DNA of 64,000 bases from positions 1 through 64,000 of the forward strand of contig JASLWR010000007.1 in the NCBI GenBank assembly GCA_030740765.1, read 5' to 3'. A program made the position numbers and the translations under genes. This stretch comes from Thermoplasmatota archaeon (GTDB lineage Archaea > Thermoplasmatota > Penumbrarchaeia > JASLWR01). Below the pieces are notes generated by a model that saw nothing but the letters and a program-made list of their open reading frames with translations, did not search any database and was not told the DNA's origin. Positions 35,964 through 46,446 of this stretch are shown here, in pieces; position 1 is the stretch's first letter, and the number at the start of each line of letters is the position of its first letter.

Positions 35964-38801
35964 ATGAAAGGAAAATTCTGGTTATTTATTTTCGTCCTTT
36001 TCACCCTGATCATGACGATTGCCCCAAGCTCAATGGCAATCTCGGAAAACGACCTTTCCATATCTGTTGTCAACCTCTCCCAGAACGGAAACAAGTTGGT
36101 GATCAGTGAGGGGAAGGTGAAGGATACTATCGATCCCCGCTATGAGCTTAACATCACCATAAATGTCCAGAATCCCTTGGTTCAGAATTATTCCTTGATA
36201 TCGCTTCACATTGACATGGGAAATCAGGTTGAAGCGGAACTCTGGGAAGAGTTCTATCTCGAAAACCATTCCCTTACACTAAGCAAGCAGGCGGTCTTTG
36301 CAGATATCACCCTGAACGATACCAGCATCAAACGTATCAGGATTCGAATTTCACAAAATGTCCGCGAGAATGAAACCGTAAGTGATCCCGACCTGTTGAA
36401 CAATGTGATGATACTGGAGCTCTCGAAAATATCTATTGAAGAGGACGAGAGGGATTTCGCCTGGTATCTCGCACTTATTGCACTTATCCCTCTGGTAGTG
36501 GTTTTCACGGGAATCTTGGTGTTCAAGCTATCCTCCAGATACGTGGCGCCGGCAGCCATGATAATCACCATGATCCTGGCGCTTATCTTCTTCAAAGAGG
36601 AGCTCGGATTTGGGGCTGCGCTTGAAAAAATGGGGGGAACCATCGGTTACAGCGCTCTCTGGGGTGGATTGGATTATGTATATGCCATATTCGGTGCTTT
36701 CTTTTTCTTAAAGATGCTTGAGAAAGTGGGTGCCATCGATCAATTGAAGAACGATTTCAAAGCGATTTCGACGGATAAACAGCATCAGGTTCTTTTAATT
36801 GGATTCTGCTTTGCATTGATCTTAGCCGCTGTGGCCCCGGGCGGTTCAAATTTCGTGATAGCTGCAATCATGCTCGTCTCTCTGGGTTTCAACCGCATCG
36901 GCGTGGGAGTGCTCTGCCTGTTTGGGAACTCCATTTCCTCGGTCTTCGGCTTACTGGGTGTGAGTATTATTGCATTGAAGGAGGTTACCGGACTTGCTCT
37001 TTTACCAATATCCGGGTGGATCGGCATCTATATGATCGTCCTGTGTATCTTCGCACCGCTGGTCATGAATATAGTGTATACCGAACAGGGACCTCTCGCT
37101 GATTTCCGTGATCCCGATCTCAAAGAAGATATCATACTTCTAATGGGGATGGGTGCGGTTTATGGAACCTTGCAGGCGCTGGTAGCATATTTTGCTGGCC
37201 CGGAACTTCCCACTATCATCGCCGGTGGTGCCACATTGGTATTTGTCATCCTTTATGAGAGATATGTTGTGGAACGAAATATCCTTAAAAAGACAGAAAA
37301 ACATGCATCAACCAAGCGAAAGATGGCCAGTGGCGACTCGTCCTCGAAGTCTAGTTCCGGTTTACTATCGAGACCATATTTCTATGCTATGGGGCTAATG
37401 GTATTTCTTCTGTTGGTGACCCGCCTGGTGCCATGGGTAAAGGATTTTCTTACGATGGATATTATTACCTTGAAATTGGCTTTCAATTCCATCTCCGCAG
37501 ACAAGGTTATGGAATTCTCACCCTTCTACTCCCCTGGGACCATTCTGTTTGTAACAACTCTGACGGTCCCTTTATTTGTAAAGGTCGCAGCGAAATATTT
37601 CCCCGGGAGCGAGATGGAGAGCGCCTTTATTGATGACCTGACACCTGCTGAGATCACATCTATCGAAGATGCGGAAGTTGAAATTGGGATCATGAAAAGG
37701 AATGCAGGGTCGGGTGAAGGAAAGGGTGCCACGGAAAGAAGGATAATAAAAGAAAAACCTCGCCCAAAAAAGATATCTACCAGTTTGACCGAGGAAATGA
37801 AGAAGACAGCGGAGAAGATTAAGAGTTCTAAGGTCAAGGACGGGAAAAAGGAATCATTGAAAAAGAAAAGTGGGATGGCGGAGCCGGAAAAGGCATTGAA
37901 AAAGAAAAAGAAGAAGAAAAAGAAGAAAGCAAAAATCGATACATCGGAAACCGACACGGATGAGAATGGGAGCGATGACGGTGCCAACCCCATTGATGAG
38001 GACGACGAAGATGAGAACCGGACCTTGAGAGGAGGGAGGATTAATAGAGAAAAGAGAAGGCAATCACTTGAGGCCAAGAGGAAGAAAGGACGGAAGCTTG
38101 TGAACGACGGCGGGGATTATGAGGTGGAATTCGATGACGATGACTATGATGACCTAGATTGGGATGAGGCGGATGATGACGACGATATGGAATTTGAATT
38201 TGATGAAGATGACTATAATGATGAATCGGACGAAGATTTCTTTCATGACTCTCATAGGGATTCCGGGGAGGAAATCGAAGAGAATGTAAAAAAAGTAAGG
38301 ATTGACGTTCTTGCCCATGCCATACATCCGCGGAAAATGATAAACAGGGCTTTATTGAATACAGCAAAGGATGTGGCCCCTATCCTTCTGGCAATAGTTA
38401 CTTTCATTGCTATGGCCAATATTATGAGATATTTTAACATGACATCTTCAATTGCGATTAATATTGTGAAACTGGTCGGTGATGCTTACGTCTTCTTTAT
38501 TCCGATTATCGGAATGAGTGGATCCGCCCTAACTGGTTCCACAACGACCTCCAACGTTTTATTTGGGGGATTGCATATAGAGGCAGCTACCCGATTGGGA
38601 CTTCCCACAGTTAAGGTTGCAGCAGCACAGGTTCTGGGTTCCAGTGCCGGTGAGATGATCTCTCCAATGAACGCAGTTGTAATCGCAACAGCAATCGGCC
38701 TGAAAAATAAGGAGTCCATTCTCATCAAGAGACTGCTACCAACCTTTGCTTTTTGGTTGCTCCTGTGTACGATTATATCTGTAGTATTTGTTTCGATATA
38801 G
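35964..38801 (+). CDS. Lactate-permease (LctP) family transporter with ectodomain and long charged insert
   Basis: The 945-residue protein has an N-terminal signal segment (1-24), an extracellular beta-rich domain (25-165) and then a polytopic membrane part like LctP permeases: APGGSNFVIAAIMLVSLGFNRIGVG, a GNSISSVFGLLG motif, and C-terminal GSALTGSTTTSNVLFGGLHIE followed by EMISPMNAVVIATAIGL. Between two groups of helices, residues about 549-780 form a hydrophilic insert, including ten consecutive lysines near 645-654 and a tract that is mainly Asp/Glu near 717-775. Ordinary LctP proteins are about 550 residues and lack both the ectodomain and the insert. GGTGTGA precedes ATG 35964. The substrate may be lactate or glycolate, by family. 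Confidence 0.85.
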   Translation: MKGKFWLFIFVLFTLIMTIAPSSMAISENDLSISVVNLSQNGNKLVISEGKVKDTIDPRYELNITINVQNPLVQNYSLISLHIDMGNQVEAELWEEFYLENHSLTLSKQAVFADITLNDTSIKRIRIRISQNVRENETVSDPDLLNNVMILELSKISIEEDERDFAWYLALIALIPLVVVFTGILVFKLSSRYVAPAAMIITMILALIFFKEELGFGAALEKMGGTIGYSALWGGLDYVYAIFGAFFFLKMLEKVGAIDQLKNDFKAISTDKQHQVLLIGFCFALILAAVAPGGSNFVIAAIMLVSLGFNRIGVGVLCLFGNSISSVFGLLGVSIIALKEVTGLALLPISGWIGIYMIVLCIFAPLVMNIVYTEQGPLADFRDPDLKEDIILLMGMGAVYGTLQALVAYFAGPELPTIIAGGATLVFVILYERYVVERNILKKTEKHASTKRKMASGDSSSKSSSGLLSRPYFYAMGLMVFLLLVTRLVPWVKDFLTMDIITLKLAFNSISADKVMEFSPFYSPGTILFVTTLTVPLFVKVAAKYFPGSEMESAFIDDLTPAEITSIEDAEVEIGIMKRNAGSGEGKGATERRIIKEKPRPKKISTSLTEEMKKTAEKIKSSKVKDGKKESLKKKSGMAEPEKALKKKKKKKKKKAKIDTSETDTDENGSDDGANPIDEDDEDENRTLRGGRINREKRRQSLEAKRKKGRKLVNDGGDYEVEFDDDDYDDLDWDEADDDDDMEFEFDEDDYNDESDEDFFHDSHRDSGEEIEENVKKVRIDVLAHAIHPRKMINRALLNTAKDVAPILLAIVTFIAMANIMRYFNMTSSIAINIVKLVGDAYVFFIPIIGMSGSALTGSTTTSNVLFGGLHIEAATRLGLPTVKVAAAQVLGSSAGEMISPMNAVVIATAIGLKNKESILIKRLLPTFAFWLLLCTIISVVFVSI

Positions 38802-39011
38802 TCCCTTCCGATTTTAGGACGAAGAGCAGTCTATTGCTCCCTTTGATATCTTTATAGAAATGCCCATATACAAAGAAATAAATAAAAAATAGATAATGGG
38901 TGTATATGAGAAGGGATGCGGACCTCCCAGACCAAGGGGAGAAAATTAATATTAATAGATCTCATCCGGACCAACAAAGGATCCTATCGGATTCAAGGAG
39001 GGATAATCGTT

Positions 39012-42000
39012 ATGGGAGTTGGAACCAATCGGACCAATGAGAGCAGTACAGGGATAACTGTAGCTGAGGAACTCCTTTCGCTAGGTGAAGAGCTATACCG
39101 GGAACTAAAGGATCTCTCCATTGAAGCTCCTGAGGTGGACGGTCTGTTAAAAGATGCCAAAATCGCCATGGAAAAGGGAAATATTGCCCTCGCCACGGCC
39201 AAGGCAACCGAAGCGTGTACCCTGGGAGAACACAGAAAAAGCGAAGGGATAATTCAAATAGTTGGGAGCAAGGTGGCCGAAATAAAGGATTTCATAAGAT
39301 CGGTTTCCTTCGAAACTGATGTGGCCGGAGTACGCGAATATCTCGCAAGAGGCGAGGATGAGTTAATATTGGGTCATTACGACGAAGCGAATAAATTTCT
39401 CGATATTGGTGTGAATAGTATCCAAAAGGTACGGCGGCAGATAGATAAGAAAAAGATATTGGGTTTGATCACGAGAGCGGAGACTGCCAGCCACAAGAAA
39501 TTTATTAACGATCCTGATGGCAGGATCCAGGGAATGCTTGAGAAAAGCAAGGAATTGCTGGAAAATGGCGAACCGGAAAAAGCTTCCGAAATGGCCTATG
39601 AAGTCCTGAACCGATGCTCCGAGGAAAGTAAATACGGTGAGATGCAATCTCTTCTTGAGGAACTCGGTTCCATCGAAAGTGAGATTGAAGAACTTGAAAA
39701 ATTAGGTGCCGAAGTTAAAGCGGTCAATATAAGGTTATTGAACGGTAAGCAAGCTCTGGATAAAGCCGATATAGAGAGTACCAGGGACATTATTTCGAGT
39801 TGCTATATCATTATTTCCCGACTGAAGGGCAGGGTGAAGATAAAGGCAGCCCAGGAGAGGCTCGCCAGGGCAAAATACGTTGTTGATCAAATGGGAGAGA
39901 CCGCCCAGGTATCCACGGAACCGTTGGAAAAGCTCGGGCGGGCTAAGAATCTCTTTCATGATAAGAAATATGATGAGTCAATAGAATGTTCCGATGATGC
40001 CATCAATACGGCCATGGAAGTGAAGCATAAATTCTATAAGGGTAAGATTTTTTCAAAGATCGAAGAGTATAACCTGAAGATAGAACAACTTGAGAAATCC
40101 GGTTTGTCACTTGATGAGTTGAAATCAAAGCTATCTGGTGTAGCGCAGAATGCCGCCATGAAAAAGTACCTCGAATGCGAGAATATGCTGGAGAATATCT
40201 CTCTCGAACTTCTCAAGGAAAAAAATAACCTGAGAATCAAGAAGGGAAGTAGTGACATCTCATCTATTCAGGTCGATTTACGAAAATTGAAGATACTCGG
40301 GCTTCCCATGGAAGAATTAACGGATATGCTCACTGAAGCGCAGAAGGCTTTCAAAGAATACGATTACCGCCGTATAGAGGAGCTTGCTGAAAAGGTAAAG
40401 AACAATAGCGAAAAAATGATACGGGATCACAAGATAAGCGAGTCGATAAAGAAATTTGAAGAGACCGAAAAACGTCTAGAGGAAATTGCTAGGCAGGATG
40501 TAGATGTTTCGAAAGCATGGATGTCTTTCAATAAGGGGAGAAGTATTTTACAAAACGGCGATTACACGAAGGCACTAGAATCTTTAAGGGCAGCGGAAGA
40601 GCAGATGAGCGAAACCTGGGGCGCCCATATGCTGAGGAAGATAGATGAGATCAAGGGAGATACCGATTCCATCATTTCCGAATTGAGGGAAAGAGGATTG
40701 AAGGTAATTAAAGCCGAGAAACTTTTGCAGTTGGCCGAGCTGAAGGTCCGGGGAAAGGATATGGAAGCGGGGTATCAGATAGTAAAGGACGCCCTCGATT
40801 CAGCAAAAAGCACGAAGTCGGAGCTCTTTCGTAGGATGTACCTCGACACACTACTCGATTATCATACCCATATAAAGGCACTCCAACGGGGAGGGGTAGA
40901 CACAAGCTCCATGGAGGAGCGATTGAACGAAGCCAAGACTAAGGTCGAAAATGAGGATTTTGGGGACTTGACCTCTTTAATGAATGGGATATTGGAATCC
41001 ATTAATTCGAAAAAACAGGAATATCTAGGGGGCCAGTCTTCTCAAAAATTAAAAGACATGCAAGATAGGTATAAAGAGCTTGAAAAGGAAGGGATCGAGC
41101 TTGATGAAGTGAGTGGGCTTATGGAGGATGCTGCTAGTGCCCACGAGAAAGGGAATTATGAAACGGCAAAGACCCTGCTTTCGGAAGCCCGGCAGAAGGC
41201 TGAGAACAATTATATACTTACGAAGAGTTCAGCATTTAAGGATACCTATGATAGTATCCTAAAGGACATTGGGAAGTGGAAAGAAGCTTCCATCGATACT
41301 GCTGAACTGGAAAGGATAATTGAAGATGCTAGAAATAAAATTGAATTGAAAGAGATGGAGATGGCCTCGAAGGATCTTGATCAGGCCATGGAGATATCTT
41401 CCCGACTGCGGGAATATTATTACCAGGAAAGATCTTTGGATATCATATCTGAAGCAAAGATCACCTTTCGCGATCTGATAGAGGTTGGCCAGGATATTTC
41501 CTCGCTTCGAGGACAACTGGACCGTGTAAAGGAATATTTCAGTGATCAGCAATACAAAGAGGCATATGAGCTCGGTGAAGAATTGACCAGCACGATAAAG
41601 GCAAGAAGGAGACTTGGTACACTGCAGAAGAAAAACCAATTGCTTGTGAAACGCCACGCTGAACTGGAGAATGAAGGCCTGGAACTTGATGAAGAGAAGG
41701 ATGTTCTATCGCAGGTGGCAGTAATGCTGGACGCGGCCGAGTTTGATACTGCCAAGGAAACCATAGAAAAAATCGATCGAGTGATGGAAGAAAAATTCCA
41801 TTCCTACCGGGACGATTTCTACCGAAAAGAGATCGATGAATTCAAGTCTCTACTTGACAAGTTCTCCAAAAAGGATGTGGATGTTTCTTCCCTGTACTCC
41901 ATCATTGACAATTGTACCCGTCACCTTGAGATGAAGGAATATAATACCACAGCGGAACTGTTGAAAAAGGGATGGATGGAAGCAGAATCCGCCAGAGATT

Positions 42001-45000
42001 TCTTTGTAACCAATCAATTATTGACCCAATTATATGAACTTGAGGACGCCCTTTTCGAACTTGCTAACAGGGGTGCTGACGTAACTGGTATGGACAGTAA
42101 GTTATTGAAGATAAAGAGAATGATATCGAAGGGATCCTTCTCCGAAGCCAGGTCCGCGATATTGAAGAGACAGAAGGACATTCGTGAGATCGAAATCGAT
42201 TTCCACAGGGGCAAGGTCCGTATCTTTCTGGATGAACTGGAAACTCAAAGGCAGAGTCTGAGCGAAGAAGGTGTGGACACCATGGAGATGGAAACCCTGC
42301 TGGTGGCTGCTGAATCCAACGTTTCAAAGGGAATATTCGATGAGGCTTACAAGGTAATCGATAAGGTGAAGAAGATCAGGGATTCACTAGAGCTCGATCA
42401 TAAGCTTGGGAATTCCGAGTCATCTCTGGATACTGTCAAAGAGGAATTGGACCGCCTTTCGACCAAGGGTGTGGACACCGATCTCATGGGCGACCTCTAC
42501 CGCGATGCAGGGGAATTATTGAAGAAAAACAATTTCAGCGAAGTTAATGCATATTGTAAGCTCGCATTAAAGGAAGGTGCGAAAAGGGAGAGGGAGTTTG
42601 ACCTGGAAATAGCTTTGGACCGCTTAAGCCGAAGCAGAGGTGTGGTTGAATTTATAGAAAAGGACTCCGGGGGTGGTTTCGACCTTTCAGATTATTTCGA
42701 TCGATTGGACGAACTAAACGATGAGGTTAGGGAAGAAGTTTCCACAGAGATATTGGCCCGTATCGTCCAGTTCGAGGATGATGTAAGGGGTCGAAGTCGG
42801 GAATACATGAAACAGAAAGCCATCTCCACAAAGAGGCTACTTGAAGATATCATATCCGAAATTGAAGAAATTGGCGGCGCAAGCTCTCCTCTCATGGTAT
42901 ACATCCAGAAAGGCGAAAAATTACTTGACAAGGAACACTTCGGGCCAAGTATAGAATGGTTTCAAAAGGGTATCGAGAAAGCGGCCTTCGAGAAAAGGCG
43001 CCAGGAAATATGCTTATCAATTGACAATATCAGAACCCTTGAGGAAGATGCCCGCAAAATCGGAGTGGACGTATCCGAAGGCTCCTCATTGTTCAATAAA
43101 GGGAAGAGAGAATTCAAAAGAGAGGATTATGATAAATCAGTCATTCTGCTGGAAAGAGCAAAGAAGGCCATCACCTCCGCCAAATTCAATTACCTGAAGA
43201 CGAAGATCAACGGCGTGATCATAACCAACAAGCTCATCTATGATAATCTTACGGAGATGGGGGTATCTAAGATAGAAATGAAGGAGGAAAAATCCTTCAT
43301 GGATATGAGCCAACTTCTCTTGGACAAGGGGGTTTTGGATGAAGCAGAGGTGTATGTCAATAAGGGGAAGGAAGCTCTGGTTGACCTGAAGAACCGACAT
43401 AATCTGAGAATAGTATCAGAGGAAATGGAAAAAACCTCCGATATCTGCAGCGGCATTGAAGAACAGGGCGTGGAGATATCATCATCTCTTCAATTACTGG
43501 GTGAGATCCGGGAGACCTTAGGTGATAGAAAGGAACTCCCCGATGACGAGCAACGATCCATACTGGATGATATCCGGCATGCTCTTCATAGCGCCAGGGA
43601 GCAGGAGACCACGTTCAAGCTCCATCTTCTCGACAGCAACCTAGAACGTAATGCGGCCCTTTTAAATAAATACAGTATGGAAGGTGTCGACATGACCGAA
43701 CCATTGGCAATCTTGGCCGAGGCCAGAGAGATGTACGATGGAGGGAACACGGAGAAAGGATTGGCCAAAGGGATTGAGTGTATAGCACTGGCCAAGGAGA
43801 AACGAGCTCTGTTCTTCAAGGATAGTGCCAATGGACTTCTCTATACTGCAGAATTATTGATGAAAGATATCAGAAAGCTCCCTTTCGACATCAGTCATCT
43901 TGAATCCATGATGAAGACTGCAAGGGATAATTACGCGGAAGAAAAACACAGAAAGTGCGCGCATCAGTTGAAACCATTTATTAGTGCTTGCGACGAGATG
44001 AGAATAATGGGTGAACTCCAGGCCAAGATCGACGCTTTGCGGGAATCGGTCATCGATCTACCTATCGAAAAGGAACATTTCGAAGAAGAGTTGAAGGAGA
44101 TCGAGGAACTAATAGTCAATCGAAAGTTCGACGCGGCGAAGAACGCATACGAGGATATTTTTAAGGTTTTCAAGTTAAAACGAGGCGAGTATGAAAAGAA
44201 ACTGGCAGAAGAGGAGTACGAGCGGATAAAACTACAGGTAGACGAACTTACTGCAGATGGTATCGACCAGAGTGAACCAATAAATATGATAGAGCAGGGG
44301 CGAAAATTTATCAAGAACGGGGAATTGAATAAAGGACACGATATTATAATGGAAGCGGCTCAACTGGCAAAGAAGATCCGCAAGGAGAAAACAGCGGAAA
44401 TATCCGAGGCGATCCTATCTCTTGAAGATGCCCTGATCCTTGCAGGAGAAGGACGAGCGTATGAAGCAGAGCTCATGAAAAAGCTCAGAAAGTTACGTGA
44501 CGATTCAGCCATTCCCATAACCGAGGAACTGACTCAAACGATACTATCTCTAAGCAAGATCTTCAAAATGATGGAAGATTATGAGATAAAAACACTATTC
44601 CTCGGCAATGTCCAGAGTGTGAGGAAGCTATTGAGCGAGGTTTCGGAATATCTGCCTGAAGAAATATCTCGGGAATTGAATGTGAAACTGGACGGAATGC
44701 CGAGTCTCGGTCCAGGGGTTCCAAGATCCGTTGAGGATGAGGCTTTCGGGGAGTTAGAAAAGATAAGGAATCTAATAATCGCTTCAACCGAAAAGGAGAT
44801 CCATAAAAGCCTCGCAGATCCGGTAGCCCGGATCGAACAGCTGGGTGGTGTAGACAAGCTGCTGGCCCAAGGTATCGTGGGCGTGGATATTTATAACTCT
44901 TATCTAAACAAGATAAATGATACATCCGGGGAGGAACTTGTTGATAAACTAAGATTCGTTCGTCTCCTTAGTGAACAGGTCGAGAAAATAGAACTACGGG

Positions 45001-46358
45001 TGCAAAGAAAGAACCTTCTGGACCATTACAATGATCTTTCTCAAAGGGTAAACGCCATGAAATCGAATCAGTTCACTCCGTCCAGCGCATTGCACTGGCT
45101 GGGAGAGGGAAAAGCGGCTCTCGATAGTGACGAATTCAAGGAAGCGGAAAAATGCTTCGTACGGGCTGAGGACGGGGCGAACATGGCCCTCAAGAGGCGG
45201 GAGCAGGATATGGCGAGCCGTTCCATTACGTCGGCCATAGAGAAGATGAGGGGCATGGGGCTAAAATTCTCAGAGGCGAAAGAGGTACAGGTGATTCTAA
45301 TAAAAGCCCAGGAGGCGGAGAGGCAGAGGCGTTATTCGGAGATACAGGGGCTATGCAAAGAGGCTATCGGTCTGGCCACCAAAGAAATAGATCGAAAACG
45401 GAAAGAGAAGTTTGAAAAAGAGACGTCCAGGATAAAGAATATCATAAAATCAAAGGATCGGGATATGGATGGAAGCATCCATTTGAATAGATTGGTCATG
45501 GCCGAAAACCTGTTTAATTCCGGAATGTACGATTTAGCAATGGATGTAGCAAAGAGGGCGGAAAAAGACGTTCGTAACAGTTACTGGTTGACCATGACCG
45601 AGAAATATCTCATCAGTCACCAAGAGGCCGAGAAAGCAATGGAGAACGCAGAAACAATTGAAGTAGACATTTCCCAGGGCGCTCTTCTGATGGAAGAGAG
45701 CAGGAAGTTGTTCCTCAAGGAAGCCATGGCGTTGGCCTATGAGAATATTAGCGAAGCGACATCAGTAATAAACGAGCTTATTCATCGGAACATGGTACGG
45801 ACAAAGCAGGATGAGGCTACTTCGCTGAGAAAGGAACTGGACATATTAGAGGAAAAGGGTGCCGAGGTTCTGAACGCCCGAAGAGACCTGGAAAAGATGC
45901 GGGTTTTACTGAAACAGGGGGAATTGGATAAAGCTGAAGAGGTGAAAAACATCATCGTCAATGCCCTGGGGGGTCTTGAAAAAGATGTTTTCAGAGAAGA
46001 ACTGAAAAGGATACTTGATAACTGCCATGCGATAATGGAGGAAGTTGCTAGGATGAAGGGGGATACATCCGAGTTTCAGAAGAATATCAAAAGAGCCACG
46101 GATTTCCTTACGGGTGGTCTCCTGGAAAGTGCTAACGAGCTATCCCAGGCTTGTTTGAAGGAACTCATGGGGGAAAGGAACAGTCTTCTCGAAGAAAGGG
46201 CAAAGACGGTGCTCTATGCCACTGGAGAGATCGTGAATGGCACTGAGAATGAGCGGGCCCTGGATTATTTCAAGAAAGCGAGAACGGCATTTGAACTGGA
46301 ACGTTACAAGGAAGCCCTGAGAATGGCCCAGGAAAGCATCAAACACATCGAGGGATAA
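39012..46358 (+). CDS. Giant cytoplasmic helical-repeat protein (2448 residues)
   Basis: The product is 2448 residues with no signal peptide and no membrane helix. It is nearly all charged helix, built from many repeats of roughly 90-100 residues that share a segment like GVDVSSLYSIIDNCTRHL, then an (E/D)Y..A helix (for example REDYDKSVILLERAKKAI, GDYTKALESLRAAEEQM, GNYETAKTLLSEARQKAE) and a linker helix. This is a TPR-like helix-hairpin pattern rather than a continuous coiled coil. I chose ATG 39012, with AAGGAGG at 38995-39001; the open frame begins 96 bases earlier, in promoter-like A+T-rich sequence. It resembles the 620-residue protein at 15595-17457. A cytoplasmic scaffold role is inference. 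Confidence 0.8.
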   Translation: MGVGTNRTNESSTGITVAEELLSLGEELYRELKDLSIEAPEVDGLLKDAKIAMEKGNIALATAKATEACTLGEHRKSEGIIQIVGSKVAEIKDFIRSVSFETDVAGVREYLARGEDELILGHYDEANKFLDIGVNSIQKVRRQIDKKKILGLITRAETASHKKFINDPDGRIQGMLEKSKELLENGEPEKASEMAYEVLNRCSEESKYGEMQSLLEELGSIESEIEELEKLGAEVKAVNIRLLNGKQALDKADIESTRDIISSCYIIISRLKGRVKIKAAQERLARAKYVVDQMGETAQVSTEPLEKLGRAKNLFHDKKYDESIECSDDAINTAMEVKHKFYKGKIFSKIEEYNLKIEQLEKSGLSLDELKSKLSGVAQNAAMKKYLECENMLENISLELLKEKNNLRIKKGSSDISSIQVDLRKLKILGLPMEELTDMLTEAQKAFKEYDYRRIEELAEKVKNNSEKMIRDHKISESIKKFEETEKRLEEIARQDVDVSKAWMSFNKGRSILQNGDYTKALESLRAAEEQMSETWGAHMLRKIDEIKGDTDSIISELRERGLKVIKAEKLLQLAELKVRGKDMEAGYQIVKDALDSAKSTKSELFRRMYLDTLLDYHTHIKALQRGGVDTSSMEERLNEAKTKVENEDFGDLTSLMNGILESINSKKQEYLGGQSSQKLKDMQDRYKELEKEGIELDEVSGLMEDAASAHEKGNYETAKTLLSEARQKAENNYILTKSSAFKDTYDSILKDIGKWKEASIDTAELERIIEDARNKIELKEMEMASKDLDQAMEISSRLREYYYQERSLDIISEAKITFRDLIEVGQDISSLRGQLDRVKEYFSDQQYKEAYELGEELTSTIKARRRLGTLQKKNQLLVKRHAELENEGLELDEEKDVLSQVAVMLDAAEFDTAKETIEKIDRVMEEKFHSYRDDFYRKEIDEFKSLLDKFSKKDVDVSSLYSIIDNCTRHLEMKEYNTTAELLKKGWMEAESARDFFVTNQLLTQLYELEDALFELANRGADVTGMDSKLLKIKRMISKGSFSEARSAILKRQKDIREIEIDFHRGKVRIFLDELETQRQSLSEEGVDTMEMETLLVAAESNVSKGIFDEAYKVIDKVKKIRDSLELDHKLGNSESSLDTVKEELDRLSTKGVDTDLMGDLYRDAGELLKKNNFSEVNAYCKLALKEGAKREREFDLEIALDRLSRSRGVVEFIEKDSGGGFDLSDYFDRLDELNDEVREEVSTEILARIVQFEDDVRGRSREYMKQKAISTKRLLEDIISEIEEIGGASSPLMVYIQKGEKLLDKEHFGPSIEWFQKGIEKAAFEKRRQEICLSIDNIRTLEEDARKIGVDVSEGSSLFNKGKREFKREDYDKSVILLERAKKAITSAKFNYLKTKINGVIITNKLIYDNLTEMGVSKIEMKEEKSFMDMSQLLLDKGVLDEAEVYVNKGKEALVDLKNRHNLRIVSEEMEKTSDICSGIEEQGVEISSSLQLLGEIRETLGDRKELPDDEQRSILDDIRHALHSAREQETTFKLHLLDSNLERNAALLNKYSMEGVDMTEPLAILAEAREMYDGGNTEKGLAKGIECIALAKEKRALFFKDSANGLLYTAELLMKDIRKLPFDISHLESMMKTARDNYAEEKHRKCAHQLKPFISACDEMRIMGELQAKIDALRESVIDLPIEKEHFEEELKEIEELIVNRKFDAAKNAYEDIFKVFKLKRGEYEKKLAEEEYERIKLQVDELTADGIDQSEPINMIEQGRKFIKNGELNKGHDIIMEAAQLAKKIRKEKTAEISEAILSLEDALILAGEGRAYEAELMKKLRKLRDDSAIPITEELTQTILSLSKIFKMMEDYEIKTLFLGNVQSVRKLLSEVSEYLPEEISRELNVKLDGMPSLGPGVPRSVEDEAFGELEKIRNLIIASTEKEIHKSLADPVARIEQLGGVDKLLAQGIVGVDIYNSYLNKINDTSGEELVDKLRFVRLLSEQVEKIELRVQRKNLLDHYNDLSQRVNAMKSNQFTPSSALHWLGEGKAALDSDEFKEAEKCFVRAEDGANMALKRREQDMASRSITSAIEKMRGMGLKFSEAKEVQVILIKAQEAERQRRYSEIQGLCKEAIGLATKEIDRKRKEKFEKETSRIKNIIKSKDRDMDGSIHLNRLVMAENLFNSGMYDLAMDVAKRAEKDVRNSYWLTMTEKYLISHQEAEKAMENAETIEVDISQGALLMEESRKLFLKEAMALAYENISEATSVINELIHRNMVRTKQDEATSLRKELDILEEKGAEVLNARRDLEKMRVLLKQGELDKAEEVKNIIVNALGGLEKDVFREELKRILDNCHAIMEEVARMKGDTSEFQKNIKRATDFLTGGLLESANELSQACLKELMGERNSLLEERAKTVLYATGEIVNGTENERALDYFKKARTAFELERYKEALRMAQESIKHIEG

Positions 46359-46446
46359 AAAATTTCTTCCCATTTCGTTAGTACGATTTTTCTGTGATTG
46401 ATAAGGCTTGAAGTTTTTAATAGTGGGCTCATCAGGAGATTGAGAT

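Noticed and set aside
38916..39011. Upstream start of the 2448-residue protein
   Set aside because: The region is promoter-like, and a strong Shine-Dalgarno site fits ATG 39012.
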